A stretch of 64,000 nt of DNA from Deinococcus metalli (lineage in GTDB: Bacteria; Deinococcota; Deinococci; Deinococcales; Deinococcaceae), in NCBI RefSeq assembly GCF_014201805.1, contig NZ_JACHFK010000015.1:43799-107798 (forward strand), in the 5' to 3' direction. Below are positions 25,053 to 33,768 of this stretch, in pieces (within the stretch, counting starts at the first letter, position 1; the number at the start of each line of letters is the position of its first letter). A program made the position numbers and the translations under genes. The notes under the pieces are model-generated. The model did no database searches and was not told the origin of the DNA. It saw only the letters and a list, made by a program, of their open reading frames with translations.

Positions 25053-26483
25053 ATGCCCCCCAAAGCCGTGCGCCCCGTTCCCCTGCCCGGGGACGCCGGG
25101 ATGACCGGTCACGACGAACGCAACCTCGGCCGCCTGGGGCTCATCAGCGCCCAGAAAACCGTGCCGGCCACCCTGCGCACCTGGTCGCGGGCGGTCACGC
25201 TACCGGACGGCCGGCCCGCCTCCATCGTCTGCACCGTCTCCGAGGGCCAGACGGTGCCGCACGGCCTGGACAACGACGTGATGGTGGGCTTGATCAGCCT
25301 GTGCTTCGAGGCCGGGCTCCCCAGCGACGGCAAGTTCAGCACCAGCGCCTACCGGCTGCTCAAGGCCAGCGGCTTTCCGACCACCGTGCAGTACTACCGC
25401 ATTCTGGAGACGGCCCTCAAGCGGCTGACCGATGCCAAGTACACCGTCAAGGAGGGCTGGTACCGGCAGGGCGCCCAGATGTGGAGCACCCAGATGTTCA
25501 GTCAGGTGAGCTACCTCGCCTACAACGCCAAGAGCGAGCTGGGCGGCGCGAGCGTGCTGACCGTGCGCCTGGCCGATCCGATCATGGAGAACCTGCGGGC
25601 CGGTTACATCAAGCCGCTCGACGTGGCCTTCTACACCAGCCTGAGCCAACCGCTGGTGCGGGCGCTGTACCGTCAGCTGGACGCGCGGCGCTTCGACGAG
25701 GCGCGCAGCGACGGCCTGGCGCCGGGCTTCAGCGTGGCCCTGCGCGACTGGGCCGACAGCCTGGGCATCCTCTCGGCACGCTCCGACAAGGTGCGCGACG
25801 CGCTCTCGGGCGCCCACAGCGAACTGGTGGCGCGGCACTACCTCCAGGACGTGGTGTGGCGCGGCCGGGGCATGGGCGCGGCGCTGGAGTACGTGTTCGG
25901 TGAGCCGCCCCAGACCCAGCGGCCCGAGCTGGTCGAGCAACTCCTCGCGCGGGGCGTGAAGCGGGGGATGGCCCTGCGCCTGACCAATGTCTTTCCTGAC
26001 CGCATTGCGCAGGCAGCGGTGCGTTTCGACCACTATCTCAAGACTGCCCGCACCGAGGTGGGCAACCGGGGTGGGTTGATGGTGGCCATGGTGACGCGGC
26101 CAGAGGACTATGCCGGTCTGGACGCCGGGGCCGTCCCTGGGGCCTCGGCGGCGTCCCCCCGACCGGCTGGAGCACGTGCCGTGCCGGAGCCTGATCTCGT
26201 TCAGTTGGAGGCGAAGTACGAGGGTGAGGTGGCGGAGCTGAGCGGCCAGGCCCTGCTGGACTGGGTGCTGCGGCAGCTCAGCCTGACCGGGCTGCTCAGA
26301 CGCCTGGACGCTTCCGAGCGCAGCCAGCTGGGCGAACGGCTCACCCAGGGCCAGCTCGACGGCCGGCAGCTCGTGCGGCGCTCCATACAGGCGCTCAGCC
26401 AGGGCCAGCCCGCTCAGGACGCGGTGTATCAGGAAGTGCGTGACCTGCTGCGGGACGCCTGGACGCCCTCCCTGACGCCTTGA
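25053..26483 (+). CDS. repA: RepA-like plasmid replication initiator
   Basis: A protein of 476 residues of the replication-initiator type found on Deinococcus plasmids. Two winged-helix-like modules are suggested by 'FSTSAYRLLKASGFPTTVQY' (about 91-110) and 'LRDWADSLGILSARSDKVRD' (about 230-249), with 'KPLDVAFYTSLSQPLVRALY' between them. A variable Pro/Ala linker (about 355-385) leads to a C-terminal helical domain. It would bind the nine iterons that begin 8 nt after its stop codon. The assignment rests mainly on this arrangement of gene, iterons and AT-rich block. Confidence 0.82.
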   Translation: MPPKAVRPVPLPGDAGMTGHDERNLGRLGLISAQKTVPATLRTWSRAVTLPDGRPASIVCTVSEGQTVPHGLDNDVMVGLISLCFEAGLPSDGKFSTSAYRLLKASGFPTTVQYYRILETALKRLTDAKYTVKEGWYRQGAQMWSTQMFSQVSYLAYNAKSELGGASVLTVRLADPIMENLRAGYIKPLDVAFYTSLSQPLVRALYRQLDARRFDEARSDGLAPGFSVALRDWADSLGILSARSDKVRDALSGAHSELVARHYLQDVVWRGRGMGAALEYVFGEPPQTQRPELVEQLLARGVKRGMALRLTNVFPDRIAQAAVRFDHYLKTARTEVGNRGGLMVAMVTRPEDYAGLDAGAVPGASAASPRPAGARAVPEPDLVQLEAKYEGEVAELSGQALLDWVLRQLSLTGLLRRLDASERSQLGERLTQGQLDGRQLVRRSIQALSQGQPAQDAVYQEVRDLLRDAWTPSLTP

Positions 26484-26490
26484 CCGGGTG

Positions 26491-26830
26491 TCGTAGTTTG
26501 CGGGGGAAAGGGCGGCGGGAATCCTCGTAGTTTGCCGGGGAAGAAGTTCAAAAAGAGCGTCTGAGACGCTGAGCGCGACACGAGCAGGGCAGGCTCGTAG
26601 TTTGCGGGGGAAAGTGGGCAAAAAGGCTCGTAGTTTGCGGGGGAAAACACGCCTGAGAGGGAATAAGACCCCTCCTTTCTCTCCGGTCAGACTCGTAGTT
26701 TGCGGGGGAAAAAGCTCGTAGTTTGTGGGGGAAGGGGTGGGGGTCAGGCTCGTAGTTTGTGGGGGAAAATCGGGCCAAAAGCTCGTAGTTTGTGGGGGAA
26801 ATCCTCGTAGTTTGTGGGGGAAAATCGTAG
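26491..26830 (+). repeat. Iteron array of the plasmid origin
   Basis: Nine copies of TCGTAGTTTG(C/T)GGGGGAA begin at 26491, 26525 (variant with CCGGGG), 26595, 26628, 26693, 26716, 26750, 26783 and 26805, with a truncated copy TCGTAG at 26825. The early copies have C and the last four have T at position 11. Spacing is irregular (22 to 70 nt). These are RepA binding sites of an iteron-controlled replicon. Confidence 0.92.
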
Positions 26831-26865
26831 AATTTACCGTCCTGCATGCGGGGAGATACCCTCCT

Positions 26866-26920
26866 TGATGATGATCAATCAATTCTTTTAAAGCTTTTAC
26901 TTCTTAAAAGATCATCACTC
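26866..26920. other. AT-rich block next to the iterons (probable unwinding region)
   Basis: A sharply AT-rich stretch of about 55 nt follows the iterons. It contains nested dyads, TGATGATC...GATCATCA and TCTTTTAA...TTAAAAGA, in otherwise GC-rich sequence. Position and composition fit the DNA unwinding element of the origin. Confidence 0.6.
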
Positions 26921-27051
26921 AAGTGGGCCTGGCGGCAACCGCATCGGGAGCAGGCGGACGGTCAGGGCCCCGCAGACGTGGCCGCGTTCTGGGTGTCTGA
27001 CGAGGATCTGGTCGCGGCCGTGGTGTCCTGGCCCATATCCTGGAGCCGTCC

Positions 27052-28203
27052 ATGACCTCCACCTCCGCCTATCCACGCCTATGCCCGCTGAGCGCCGACC
27101 CGTTAGCCCTGCCGGACGCTGACTTCCTGCCCCTGCTGGAAGTGCTGCGCGGCACCCAGGTCGTGGGCCTCGGGGAGCCGACGCACGGCACCCACGAGGC
27201 CTTCGTGCTCAAGCACCGCCTGCTGCGCCTGCTCGCCGACCGGGGCCTGTTGCGTGTCCTCGCTTTCGAGTGTGCGGCCGGCCCTGCCGAACTGATCGAC
27301 GCTTACGTCCGTCACGGTGAGGGCGACGCCCGGACAGCCCTGCTCGCCCAGGAGTACTGGATCTGGGAGACCGCCGAGGTGCTGGCCGTGATCGAGTGGC
27401 TGAGTGCCTACAATGCCCGGCTGCCTGAGGCCGAGCGCGTGCGCTTCGTGGGGGTGGACGTTCAGCGGCCTGCGCGCGTGGCCATCCGACTGGCGGCCCT
27501 GCTGCTAACACACGAGCCTGACCTGCGCCTGGCCCTGACCTGTCTCGCCGCCGAGGAACTTCCGGCCACCGACGCTCCTGAGCTGGTCGACGCCCTGCGT
27601 GCCCTGGAGACGAGCCACCCATTGGCCTATATCCGGCACGACGCCCGGCATCTGCGCCGGCATGCCGAGGTGTACCTGGACGAGCGGAATCCCGAGGGCC
27701 TGGGGCGGCGCGACCGCTTCATGGCCGAGATGTTGCTGGAAGCGCTGACGGAGGAGGGACTGACGGTGCTGTGGGCGCACAACGAGCATGTGGCGGTGAG
27801 CGAGGACTTCTTCGGCAGTCCGGCCCTGGGCTATGTGCTGCGGGAGGCGCTGGGGGAGGGGTACCTCTCGCTGGGCATGCTGTTCGGGGAAGGAGAGCTG
27901 CGCGCCAAGTCCCTGACGGCACCAGGGGGCGTGCTGGGACGGTTCAGGGTTGAGGCCCCGAAAGCGCCATTTGTAGAGGTGGAGTTCCTAAACGAGAACT
28001 CCGCCGTGTTTGATCTGATGGGGACGGCGACGCCCCCACGCCTTCGGCGTTTCCTTGGCACGCGCTATGACGAGGTGGCCTGGCGGGCGCAGCCGGAGGC
28101 GTTTCAGGTGCTGAGGCCGCTGAGTGACTTTGACCTACTGGCGTGGTGGCCGCGCACCACGGCGGCGGCGGAACTGCCGGATGAGCGCGAATGCCGCGTG
28201 TAG
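27052..28203 (+). CDS. Erythromycin esterase-like protein
   Basis: A protein of 383 residues of the Ere family: 'GLGEPTHGTHEAFVLKHRLL' (about 37-56) contains the GE-x-HG-x-E signature with the catalytic His. It is followed by 'LAFEC', 'AQEYWIWETAEVLAVIEWL' and 'RVRFVGVDVQ', and later 'VLWAHNEHVAV'. Characterised members hydrolyse macrolide lactones, but many relatives have other substrates, so antibiotic resistance cannot be claimed. It is the last GC-rich gene before the AT-rich kinase operon. Confidence 0.85.
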   Translation: MTSTSAYPRLCPLSADPLALPDADFLPLLEVLRGTQVVGLGEPTHGTHEAFVLKHRLLRLLADRGLLRVLAFECAAGPAELIDAYVRHGEGDARTALLAQEYWIWETAEVLAVIEWLSAYNARLPEAERVRFVGVDVQRPARVAIRLAALLLTHEPDLRLALTCLAAEELPATDAPELVDALRALETSHPLAYIRHDARHLRRHAEVYLDERNPEGLGRRDRFMAEMLLEALTEEGLTVLWAHNEHVAVSEDFFGSPALGYVLREALGEGYLSLGMLFGEGELRAKSLTAPGGVLGRFRVEAPKAPFVEVEFLNENSAVFDLMGTATPPRLRRFLGTRYDEVAWRAQPEAFQVLRPLSDFDLLAWWPRTTAAAELPDERECRV

Positions 28204-28380
28204 GGGCGCTCCATCTAAGCGCCAGCCCCACTCCTGCCGCTCATCCCCCACCGCGCCCCCTCACCCCGCCAAAGCACAGGCTGGAGCGCGGCACCGATAG
28301 CTTAGGCGGTCGCTTGCAGGGTGTTGAGGACGGCCAAAGCCTAGTCCGTCAAATTTGCTCACGGCCAAGTTTTTGTTCCC

Positions 28381-28386
28381 TATAAT
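28381..28386 (+). promoter_or_regulatory. -10 box of the nuclease-kinase operon
   Basis: A consensus TATAAT lies 11 nt before the first ATG (28398). No good -35 element is at the normal spacing (TTGCTC is 20 nt upstream). Base composition changes from GC-rich to AT-rich at about this point. Confidence 0.5.
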
Positions 28387-28397
28387 GTTCTCAATCT

Positions 28398-29099
28398 ATG
28401 ACACTTATATTTGACCACTCATCTCAGGGCACTACTGGCCTTAAGTTCAGGAAACCGACTGAAGGGCCAGAATATGAGATGGTTCGCAATTTCATTGAGC
28501 ATTCTCTGCCTAAGCCAAATAGAAATCAGGATTTAATCGTTTTAGTGGAGCCTCGATTTAACGCGGGCGCACCAGATGTCGTGGCGGTCTATTGGAATAG
28601 ATCGAAACTCGGTGACTTTTCGCATCGAAGGTCTGTTCTCTCTAAGAAAGATATTAAAATTATGCAGTACATAATGCAAAGCAGCGGCGCGGATTTGGAA
28701 GATATAGTAAGCACGTTTAGTCATGACTGTAAAAAATCTATTGATAAACTGATATCTGAAAAAATGATTTACCATAAAGGGAGGAAACTTTTCGCCTACT
28801 CAAAGATGAAAAAAGGTGTTATAGATAGAATATTGACCATAGAAGCGAAAATTCATGATTGGCGTGGCGGAATAATACAAGCCAGTAACTACTTTTGGCT
28901 CGGTGAGGAAGTTTATCTATTAATTAGAGAGAACAATAATAAAGATAAAATAATTGACCAAGCAAGGATATTAGGTGTCGGCGTAATATTTAACGGAGAA
29001 CAGATGAAGCATGTTGGCACCCACGATTTAGTTCCAACATACGGATACTGGATGATGAATGAAATGATTCTCTTCTCAAATGGTAAAGTGAACGCATGA
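28398..29099 (+). CDS. PD-(D/E)XK nuclease-like protein with internal winged helix
   Basis: A protein of 233 residues. Candidate catalytic residues form the order Glu51 ('VLVEPRF'), Asp60 in 'GAPDVVAVYW', then Glu149 and Lys151 in 'ILTIEAKIHDW', followed by Gln161 in 'GGIIQASNYFW', the alpha/beta pattern of PD-(D/E)XK restriction-type nucleases. Between them, residues about 80-135 look like a winged helix ('SKKDIKIMQYIMQSSGADLE' to 'MIYHKGRKLFAYS'). It is AT-rich with codon use unlike its neighbours, indicating recent transfer. It overlaps the kinase gene by ATGA. Likely a DNA-cleaving effector or sensor; the exact family is not recognised. Confidence 0.7.
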   Translation: MTLIFDHSSQGTTGLKFRKPTEGPEYEMVRNFIEHSLPKPNRNQDLIVLVEPRFNAGAPDVVAVYWNRSKLGDFSHRRSVLSKKDIKIMQYIMQSSGADLEDIVSTFSHDCKKSIDKLISEKMIYHKGRKLFAYSKMKKGVIDRILTIEAKIHDWRGGIIQASNYFWLGEEVYLLIRENNNKDKIIDQARILGVGVIFNGEQMKHVGTHDLVPTYGYWMMNEMILFSNGKVNA

Positions 29100-29938
29100 T
29101 TTTATCAGCTAGCGATGTTGAATCTCTCTTCGATGACGTCTCAAATGCTATCTATCTGACCTCCGGCGGTCAAAAGGCGGTCTATACCATCTCACATTCA
29201 CAGTTTGGAGATGTTATATTAAAGCTGTTTGAATCCGGCTCGGACATACAAAGAATCGAAAGAGAGATTAAGGCAATGACATTAATGGCTATAAAAAATA
29301 CGCCCAAAATTTTTGAAAGTGGCGAGATAACGACAACTGTTGGCACAGTATTTTACGTGATTGAGCAAAAGATCAGTGGCACTACTTTATCAGAAAAGAT
29401 AAAAATAGAGGGTAGTCTGAAGTTTGATGAAGTGATTCCATATGCTCATGCGTTGTTGGATATATTAGCTGAAGCTGAATCCAAAAATATAGTGCATAGA
29501 GATATTAAACCAAGCAACATTATGATTGATGATGCCGGTGCTTTATGGCTTTTTGATTACGGCATAGCAAGACATTTAGAAATGGATTCTCTTACAAATA
29601 CTAGTGATGTAATGGGAGCTTCAACACCCGGATATGCACCAGTGGAGCAGTTTAGAAACCGAAAAGGAGAGATAGATTCACGATCAGATCTCTTTTCTGT
29701 TGGAGTTACGCTATATGAGTGTTTGACCGGAGGAAACCCATATTACCATAATGCTAAGGGCCCATTAGACGTTTTGGACAAAGTGGAAAATGAGCGCTTA
29801 CCTAAGCTCTCTGGTTTTACATCGGACGGTGAATTTGAAGATCTTATTTATGAATTAACGCAGCCTACTCAAGAACACAGGCCGATTTCTGCTGCTGACG
29901 CTGCCGAATGGATCAACCAAATCATGGAAAAACTGTGA
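29096..29938 (+). CDS. Ser/Thr protein kinase of the AT-rich operon
   Basis: A protein of 280 residues consisting of just a kinase domain. Visible parts are a glycine-rich loop region 'GGQKAVY' (about 24-30), Lys43 in 'VILKLF', Glu57 in the C-helix, the catalytic loop 'HRDIKPSN' (134-141), 'DYG' in place of DFG (154-156), 'TPGYAPVEQ' (178-185) as the APE region, and 'SDLFSVGVTLYECLTG' (197-212). All catalytic residues are present, so it should be active. There is no membrane anchor or sensor domain, unlike PknB-type kinases. It overlaps both neighbours by 4 nt, so the three proteins are made together, probably with the kinase as switch or effector. Confidence 0.9.
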   Translation: MILSASDVESLFDDVSNAIYLTSGGQKAVYTISHSQFGDVILKLFESGSDIQRIEREIKAMTLMAIKNTPKIFESGEITTTVGTVFYVIEQKISGTTLSEKIKIEGSLKFDEVIPYAHALLDILAEAESKNIVHRDIKPSNIMIDDAGALWLFDYGIARHLEMDSLTNTSDVMGASTPGYAPVEQFRNRKGEIDSRSDLFSVGVTLYECLTGGNPYYHNAKGPLDVLDKVENERLPKLSGFTSDGEFEDLIYELTQPTQEHRPISAADAAEWINQIMEKL

Positions 29939-31122
29939 AATTAGCACTCCAGTACGGATGGGGTATGAAGCAACTCACATTAGATTTGTTGGCCCACTGG
30001 GGGGAGGGTCTAGTAATTCTGAGTCCAAGAGACGTCAAAGAAGAGGTTATGCTTAGACTCAGCAAACAAATACACAAAAAGCGAGGTGAGGTTTGTTTTG
30101 ACCCACAATTCTACTTACCTCACTCCGATCTGAAAAAATTGAAGGATTATTCTTTTTGGCCCTCTACTTATGATACTATGGCTTTTTGGTCTTCTGGACA
30201 ACTTGATCGTTTAGTTATAGATATCTTGAAGAAAAATGCTGAATTAGATACTAAGTATGTAATATTACCTGGCCTATTAGCTCCTAGGGTTGATGTAATG
30301 TGGCTGAAATATCAAGAGATGATAAGAGAGTCTGCAAAAAAGCATCAAAAACAAGAAAAAATGTTAATGACTATTGCTCTAGGCGGTAAGGCGGTAAGAG
30401 ACGATTCGCAAATACAGGCGGTTCTAGACGCTTCGAACAAATGGGACGTTGACGGGTTCTACGTAGTTTTGGAGCATCCAGACAGTAACTATATAGTGAG
30501 CGACGAGACTTGGATGACGAATGCTATGGAGCTTTGTGCTGGACTAAAAGTTAGGGGCAAAATAGTAGTCTTTGGATACTCGAACCAACAGATGCTATCT
30601 TTGGCATGTGCGAATGTCGATTATATTTGTTCAGGTAGTTGGATGAATGTTAGGGTGTTCCCGCAGGATAAATTCATGGAAAGCGAGGCGGAATTCAGAA
30701 ACAAATCTATATGGATCTACTCCCCAGATCTTTTCAGTGAATTTAAGGTAAATACTCTGGATGCTGCGAAAAAATCGGGGTTAATAGGGGCTATATTGCC
30801 GAAACATCCGCATGACGTAGAACCAGGCAAAAAAATATATATTGCGACGCAACCTTCACTCATTGCCGAATTCAACATAGCATTCTTTTACTACCTTGAT
30901 CGTTTGCGAAATCAGGCAGAAACCTTGAAGTTGGCTACATTTGATACAACGATGAGTAATTACTTGGCTAAACTTGATCATGCAAGCACTCAAGTTACGT
31001 TATTGAAAAGCTCTGGTATAAAATCTGCCCCTAGAGACATTTCACTAGGTCAGGAAGCCGTTGTTGATGCGCTTAATATGCTAGTACTTAGAAGAAGAGG
31101 GCAGCTAAAGCGCAAATGGTGA
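29935..31122 (+). CDS. Unrecognised barrel-like protein of the nuclease-kinase operon
   Basis: A protein of 395 residues from a GTG that overlaps the kinase stop (GTGA); an ATG 9 codons earlier would overlap more. Alternating strands and helices ('GLVILSPRD', '[12 protein letters not shown]', '[10 protein letters not shown]', '[12 protein letters not shown]', '[11 protein letters not shown]', '[13 protein letters not shown]', '[11 protein letters not shown]') suggest a TIM-barrel-like fold, possibly related to tRNA-guanine transglycosylases, though no zinc or catalytic signature is seen. The C-terminal 130 residues are helical. It shares the AT-rich composition of its neighbours. Function unknown. 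Confidence 0.7.
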   Translation: MKLALQYGWGMKQLTLDLLAHWGEGLVILSPRDVKEEVMLRLSKQIHKKRGEVCFDPQFYLPHSDLKKLKDYSFWPSTYDTMAFWSSGQLDRLVIDILKKNAELDTKYVILPGLLAPRVDVMWLKYQEMIRESAKKHQKQEKMLMTIALGGKAVRDDSQIQAVLDASNKWDVDGFYVVLEHPDSNYIVSDETWMTNAMELCAGLKVRGKIVVFGYSNQQMLSLACANVDYICSGSWMNVRVFPQDKFMESEAEFRNKSIWIYSPDLFSEFKVNTLDAAKKSGLIGAILPKHPHDVEPGKKIYIATQPSLIAEFNIAFFYYLDRLRNQAETLKLATFDTTMSNYLAKLDHASTQVTLLKSSGIKSAPRDISLGQEAVVDALNMLVLRRRGQLKRKW

Positions 31123-31126
31123 TAAT

Positions 31127-31392
<266 letters not shown>

Positions 31393-31452
31393 CTTAGCTC
31401 GTCGGCATTGATACCCATCAGCAACAGTCTTTTGCATCCGGGAGCTGCCCCC

Positions 31453-31540
31453 TCAGTCCCGATACCCGTTCACCCGTTTCAGTCCTCTAGGGTAGGGGAG
31501 ACCGCGGGGATGGGCGACGGGCCGCAGGATGGCCGATTCG
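31453..31540 (-). pseudogene. 3' part of a small gene split by the second transposon
   Basis: Joined to the 5' part at 46259-46514 after removing the transposon and one ATTCG copy, the frame reads through without a break ('GPGSESAILRPVAHPRG' and on to a TGA at 31453-31455), restoring a 112-residue protein. This fragment encodes the last 28 residues. Confidence 0.85.
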
Positions 31541-31574
31541 GGGGTGCGACTAGCAGCGGAACAGGAATCCGCCC
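31541..31574 (+). repeat. Left terminal inverted repeat of the sulfite transposon
   Basis: Begins GGGGTGCGACTAGCAGCGGA and ends ATCCGCCC; matches the right end at 28 of 34 positions. Preceded by ATTCG. Confidence 0.92.
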
Positions 31575-31586
31575 TTGTCACTCGGA

Positions 31587-31688
31587 TTACAATTCAATCT
31601 ATTCAAAATACGCCTGCACGGTGTCAGGATCGCGCAGGGGACGCAGTCGGCCCTGGGCAATTTCTTTGGGGAGTTTGAATTCGCAGGG
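31587..31688 (-). pseudogene. Tn3 transposase 3' remnant at the left end
   Basis: The minus strand encodes 'EFKLPKEIAQGRLRPLRDPD', then TVQAYFE, a TAG in place of the Gln codon, and IEL before the TAA. It is a close but not identical match to the last 34 residues of the intact TnpA at the right end. Only about 100 nt remain. Confidence 0.88.
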
Positions 31689-31851
31689 GTCAAGGCACGA
31701 TCCAGCAAATTTTCAATCCTGAACGAAAATAAGACCTGGGGAGGGCTACCGGGGAGTGCCCTCACTGGAAGGGGCCAGCTCACTTCCAGTCAGCCTGGGC
31801 GGGGCAACCCATCCCACGATGCCCTGACCACAAACTTGCGACACTCGGGGC

Positions 31852-32271
31852 ATGACCGCTCAAGCTGCGCCGCTCTCCATCGGACACCTGGCCGCCGAAA
31901 CCGGTGAAGGGGTCAAGGCCCTGCGCTACTGGACAGACCTCGGCCTGCTGAAGCATGGGCGCACCGCGAGCGGCTACCGGACGTAAAGCACCGAGAGTGT
32001 CGAGCGCGTGCAGTTCATCCGGTCCGCCCAGCATGTCGGATTCAGCCTCAGCGAGATCGCCCGCATCCTGCGCGTGCGCGCAGACGGCCACAAGCCGTGC
32101 GCGGAGGTGCACGAAGAGTTGCGCGTGCATCTTCAGGCGGTGCGGCGGCAATTGACCCAGCTTCAGGCGCTGGAAGCGGAACTCGCCGGGCGGCTGGCGT
32201 ATGCCCAGACGCACCCTGATCCCGAGTGCGATTCCCCCGGCTGCGTGTACCTGAATCCAGCGGTCCCTTGA
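31852..32271 (+). pseudogene. MerR-family metal-responsive regulator interrupted by a stop
   Basis: The frame encodes a MerR-type protein of 139 residues. The N-terminal HTH ('IGHLAAETGEGVKALRYWTD') and 'GFSLSEIARILRV' are typical. Three Cys ('GHKPCAEV', 'CDSPGC') in the metal-binding positions resemble Hg/Zn/Cd sensors. A TAA at 31984-31986 replaces what is normally a Tyr codon ('SGYRT-stop-STESVERV'), truncating it after 44 residues, inside the DNA-binding domain. The rest remains in frame, so the mutation looks recent. Restart at GTG 32008 would lack the HTH. Confidence 0.85.
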
Positions 32272-32304
32272 CTCTCCCCCTGGGGGGAGACTTTAGCTTC
32301 GGGC

Positions 32305-32766
32305 ATGGAATCCAACTGCTGCGCCCCCGAAGTCCACGACGCCACGGCCTGTCCGGCCAGTGGCATCCGTGGAAAAGCGGTGCCGCTGATCACGCTCAAG
32401 GCCCTGCTGACCCCGCCTGCCCTGGCGCGACTCACGCCGGAAGAGACCTTCCGGCTGTGCCCGGACCCGGTTTGCGACGTGGTGTACTTCAGCCCGTCTC
32501 AGACCTACGGCACGGGAGATCTCAAGGTGCCGGTCTTCCAGAAGGATCAGGCGGCTGGAGTTCCGGTCTGTTACTGCTTTGCTCACACGCGGGCTGACCT
32601 TGAACGGGCCGCAGTGACAGGCACGGGTCAGGCGCTGGAGGCGTCGATCCGCGCGCACGTGCAGGCCGGGCGTTGCGGGTGCGAGGTCAACAACCCGCAG
32701 GGCAGTTGCTGCCTGGGCAATGTCGTGACCGTTCTGCGGAGTCTGAACCGCCAGGAGCGAACATGA
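32305..32766 (+). CDS. CopZ-like iron-sulfur metallochaperone
   Basis: A protein of 153 residues with many cysteines in the pattern of the N-terminal half of archaeal CopZ and its bacterial relatives: '[16 protein letters not shown]', '[11 protein letters not shown]', 'VCYCFAHT' and '[17 protein letters not shown]'. The last two resemble the [2Fe-2S] site of BFD-like domains, the first a zinc-binding segment. Such proteins accompany MerR regulators and mercury or copper genes. It lies 33 nt downstream of the MerR pseudogene and overlaps the next remnant by ATGA. Cytosolic metal handling is the likely role. Confidence 0.75.
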   Translation: MESNCCAPEVHDATACPASGIRGKAVPLITLKALLTPPALARLTPEETFRLCPDPVCDVVYFSPSQTYGTGDLKVPVFQKDQAAGVPVCYCFAHTRADLERAAVTGTGQALEASIRAHVQAGRCGCEVNNPQGSCCLGNVVTVLRSLNRQERT

Positions 32767-32870
32767 CGCGCTACGACGCCGTGGTGATCGGCGGAGATGG
32801 AGTGTTGAGCGCGGGTGCCGCTTCTGGTAGTCGGGCTGTTGTTCCTGGGACGAGCGCTGTAGGCACGCCG
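32763..32870 (+). pseudogene. Flavoprotein 5' scar fused to a membrane-protein 3' end
   Basis: Coupled to the metallochaperone gene, the frame opens '[19 protein letters not shown]', the FAD-binding GG motif start expected of a MerA-like or similar flavoprotein, but homology ends after about 15 codons. Shifting frame, the next bases encode 'VPLLVVGLLFLGRAL' and a stop, the tail of a membrane protein. The junction looks like a deletion that removed the rest of a mer-type module. Confidence 0.55.
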
Positions 32871-32912
32871 CCATTCGTGAAGGTCTCCTACGTTTCAGTT
32901 GCGCTGGCAACG

Positions 32913-33068
32913 CTATGGCCGCCCTTCCTGGTCTGCGGCCCCACCGCTGATTTCGGCGGAGCGGAGCGTGGTTTGAAAGTGCTGGTGTCTCAGCCGTTTG
33001 TGGATGATGGCCAGATTTGCGCCGCCGTTCACCAGTTCTGTCGCTCGGTTGTGCCGGGGCTGATCCAA
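32913..33068 (-). pseudogene. Tyrosine recombinase C-terminal fragment
   Basis: The minus strand encodes 'RHNRATELVNGGANLAIIHK' and continues 'RLRHQHFQTTLRSAEIS'. This matches the C-terminal catalytic part of phage/transposon integrases (usual form LRHSFATELVNGG..., GH-x-x-x-x-TT-x-x-Y). The His of the LGH motif reads 'LRHQH' and the catalytic Tyr position reads 'LRSAEIS', so the fragment is inactive as well as truncated. Confidence 0.7.
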
Positions 33069-33213
33069 GGCGCAGCGTTTCCCCTCCCTGCCTGAGCGGT
33101 GCATCCAGCCAGCCCTCTGGGCGCATACAAGAGGTATGCCCATCTTCTCCGCATCTGCCCTTCCCTCTGGGCTTCATGCCCGGCAAGGGCAGTCGGTGCG
33201 GCAGACTGCGGTT

Positions 33214-33768
33214 ATGCCCGCCACCCTGCCGACCGCTCTGGATCATCAGCGGTTGATCGCGCAACTCCAGCAGGGGCAGGACGGTGCCCTCAAAGCCCTC
33301 TACGACGCTTTCGCTGGCGTGACCTACCGTGTGTGCCTGCGGATGCTGGCCTCTCCAGAGGACGCCGAGGAAGTCCTCCAGGACGCCTTCCTGCGCCTGG
33401 AAGCGCAGGCTGGGCGTTACGATCCGGCGCGCGGGACGGTGCAGACCTTTGTGCTGACCATCGCCCATCACCTGTGCCTGGAGCGCCTGCGCGCCCGGCG
33501 CGCCCGGCCCCAGGCCCGGGACGGCGCGCTGTGCGATCCAGCCTTTGATCTGCCAGCATCCGCTCCCAGGCATGACCCCCTGGATCAGGCCCTGATTGAA
33601 TCCGCCCTGAGCGCCCTGAACGCGTCAGACCGGCAGCTTCTTGAGGACATGTTTTTCGGTGGGTTCACCCACGCCGAACTCACGGTCCGCACCGGGCTGC
33701 CCCTGGGCACCGTCAAGAGTCGCCTGCGCCGCGCCCTGCTCAAACTGCGTGAAAGGATGCAGCCATGA
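33214..33768 (+). CDS. ECF sigma factor
   Basis: A protein of 184 residues from the ATG at 33214 (an upstream ATG at 33136 is possible). Region 2 is seen in 'ALKALYDAFAGVTYRVCLRM' and 'DAEEVLQDAFLRLEAQAGRY', region 4 in 'EDMFFGGFTHAELTVRTGLP' followed by 'LGTVKSRLRRALLKLRERM'. This is the SigK/RpoE-like group. It overlaps the anti-sigma gene by ATGA. Target promoters are unknown; the CHRD/cupredoxin/beta-propeller genes nearby are candidates. Confidence 0.92.
   Translation: MPATLPTALDHQRLIAQLQQGQDGALKALYDAFAGVTYRVCLRMLASPEDAEEVLQDAFLRLEAQAGRYDPARGTVQTFVLTIAHHLCLERLRARRARPQARDGALCDPAFDLPASAPRHDPLDQALIESALSALNASDRQLLEDMFFGGFTHAELTVRTGLPLGTVKSRLRRALLKLRERMQP

Noticed and set aside
26491..26830. 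CRISPR-like array
   Set aside because: Repeats are 18 nt with irregular 5-50 nt gaps, and they follow a repA gene; they are iterons. No cas genes are present.
25200..26882. Long minus-strand frame of 560 codons across repA and the iterons
   Set aside because: Antisense to repA; its repeated PPQTTS peptide is just translated iteron sequence.
27052..28203. Confirmed macrolide resistance gene
   Set aside because: The family signature is clear, but many family members do not act on macrolides; only the family is claimed.
32293..33573. Long minus-strand frame of 426 codons over the metal-module remnants
   Set aside because: Overlaps the CopZ-like and sigma genes; only the short tyrosine-recombinase-like part has family resemblance and that is annotated separately.
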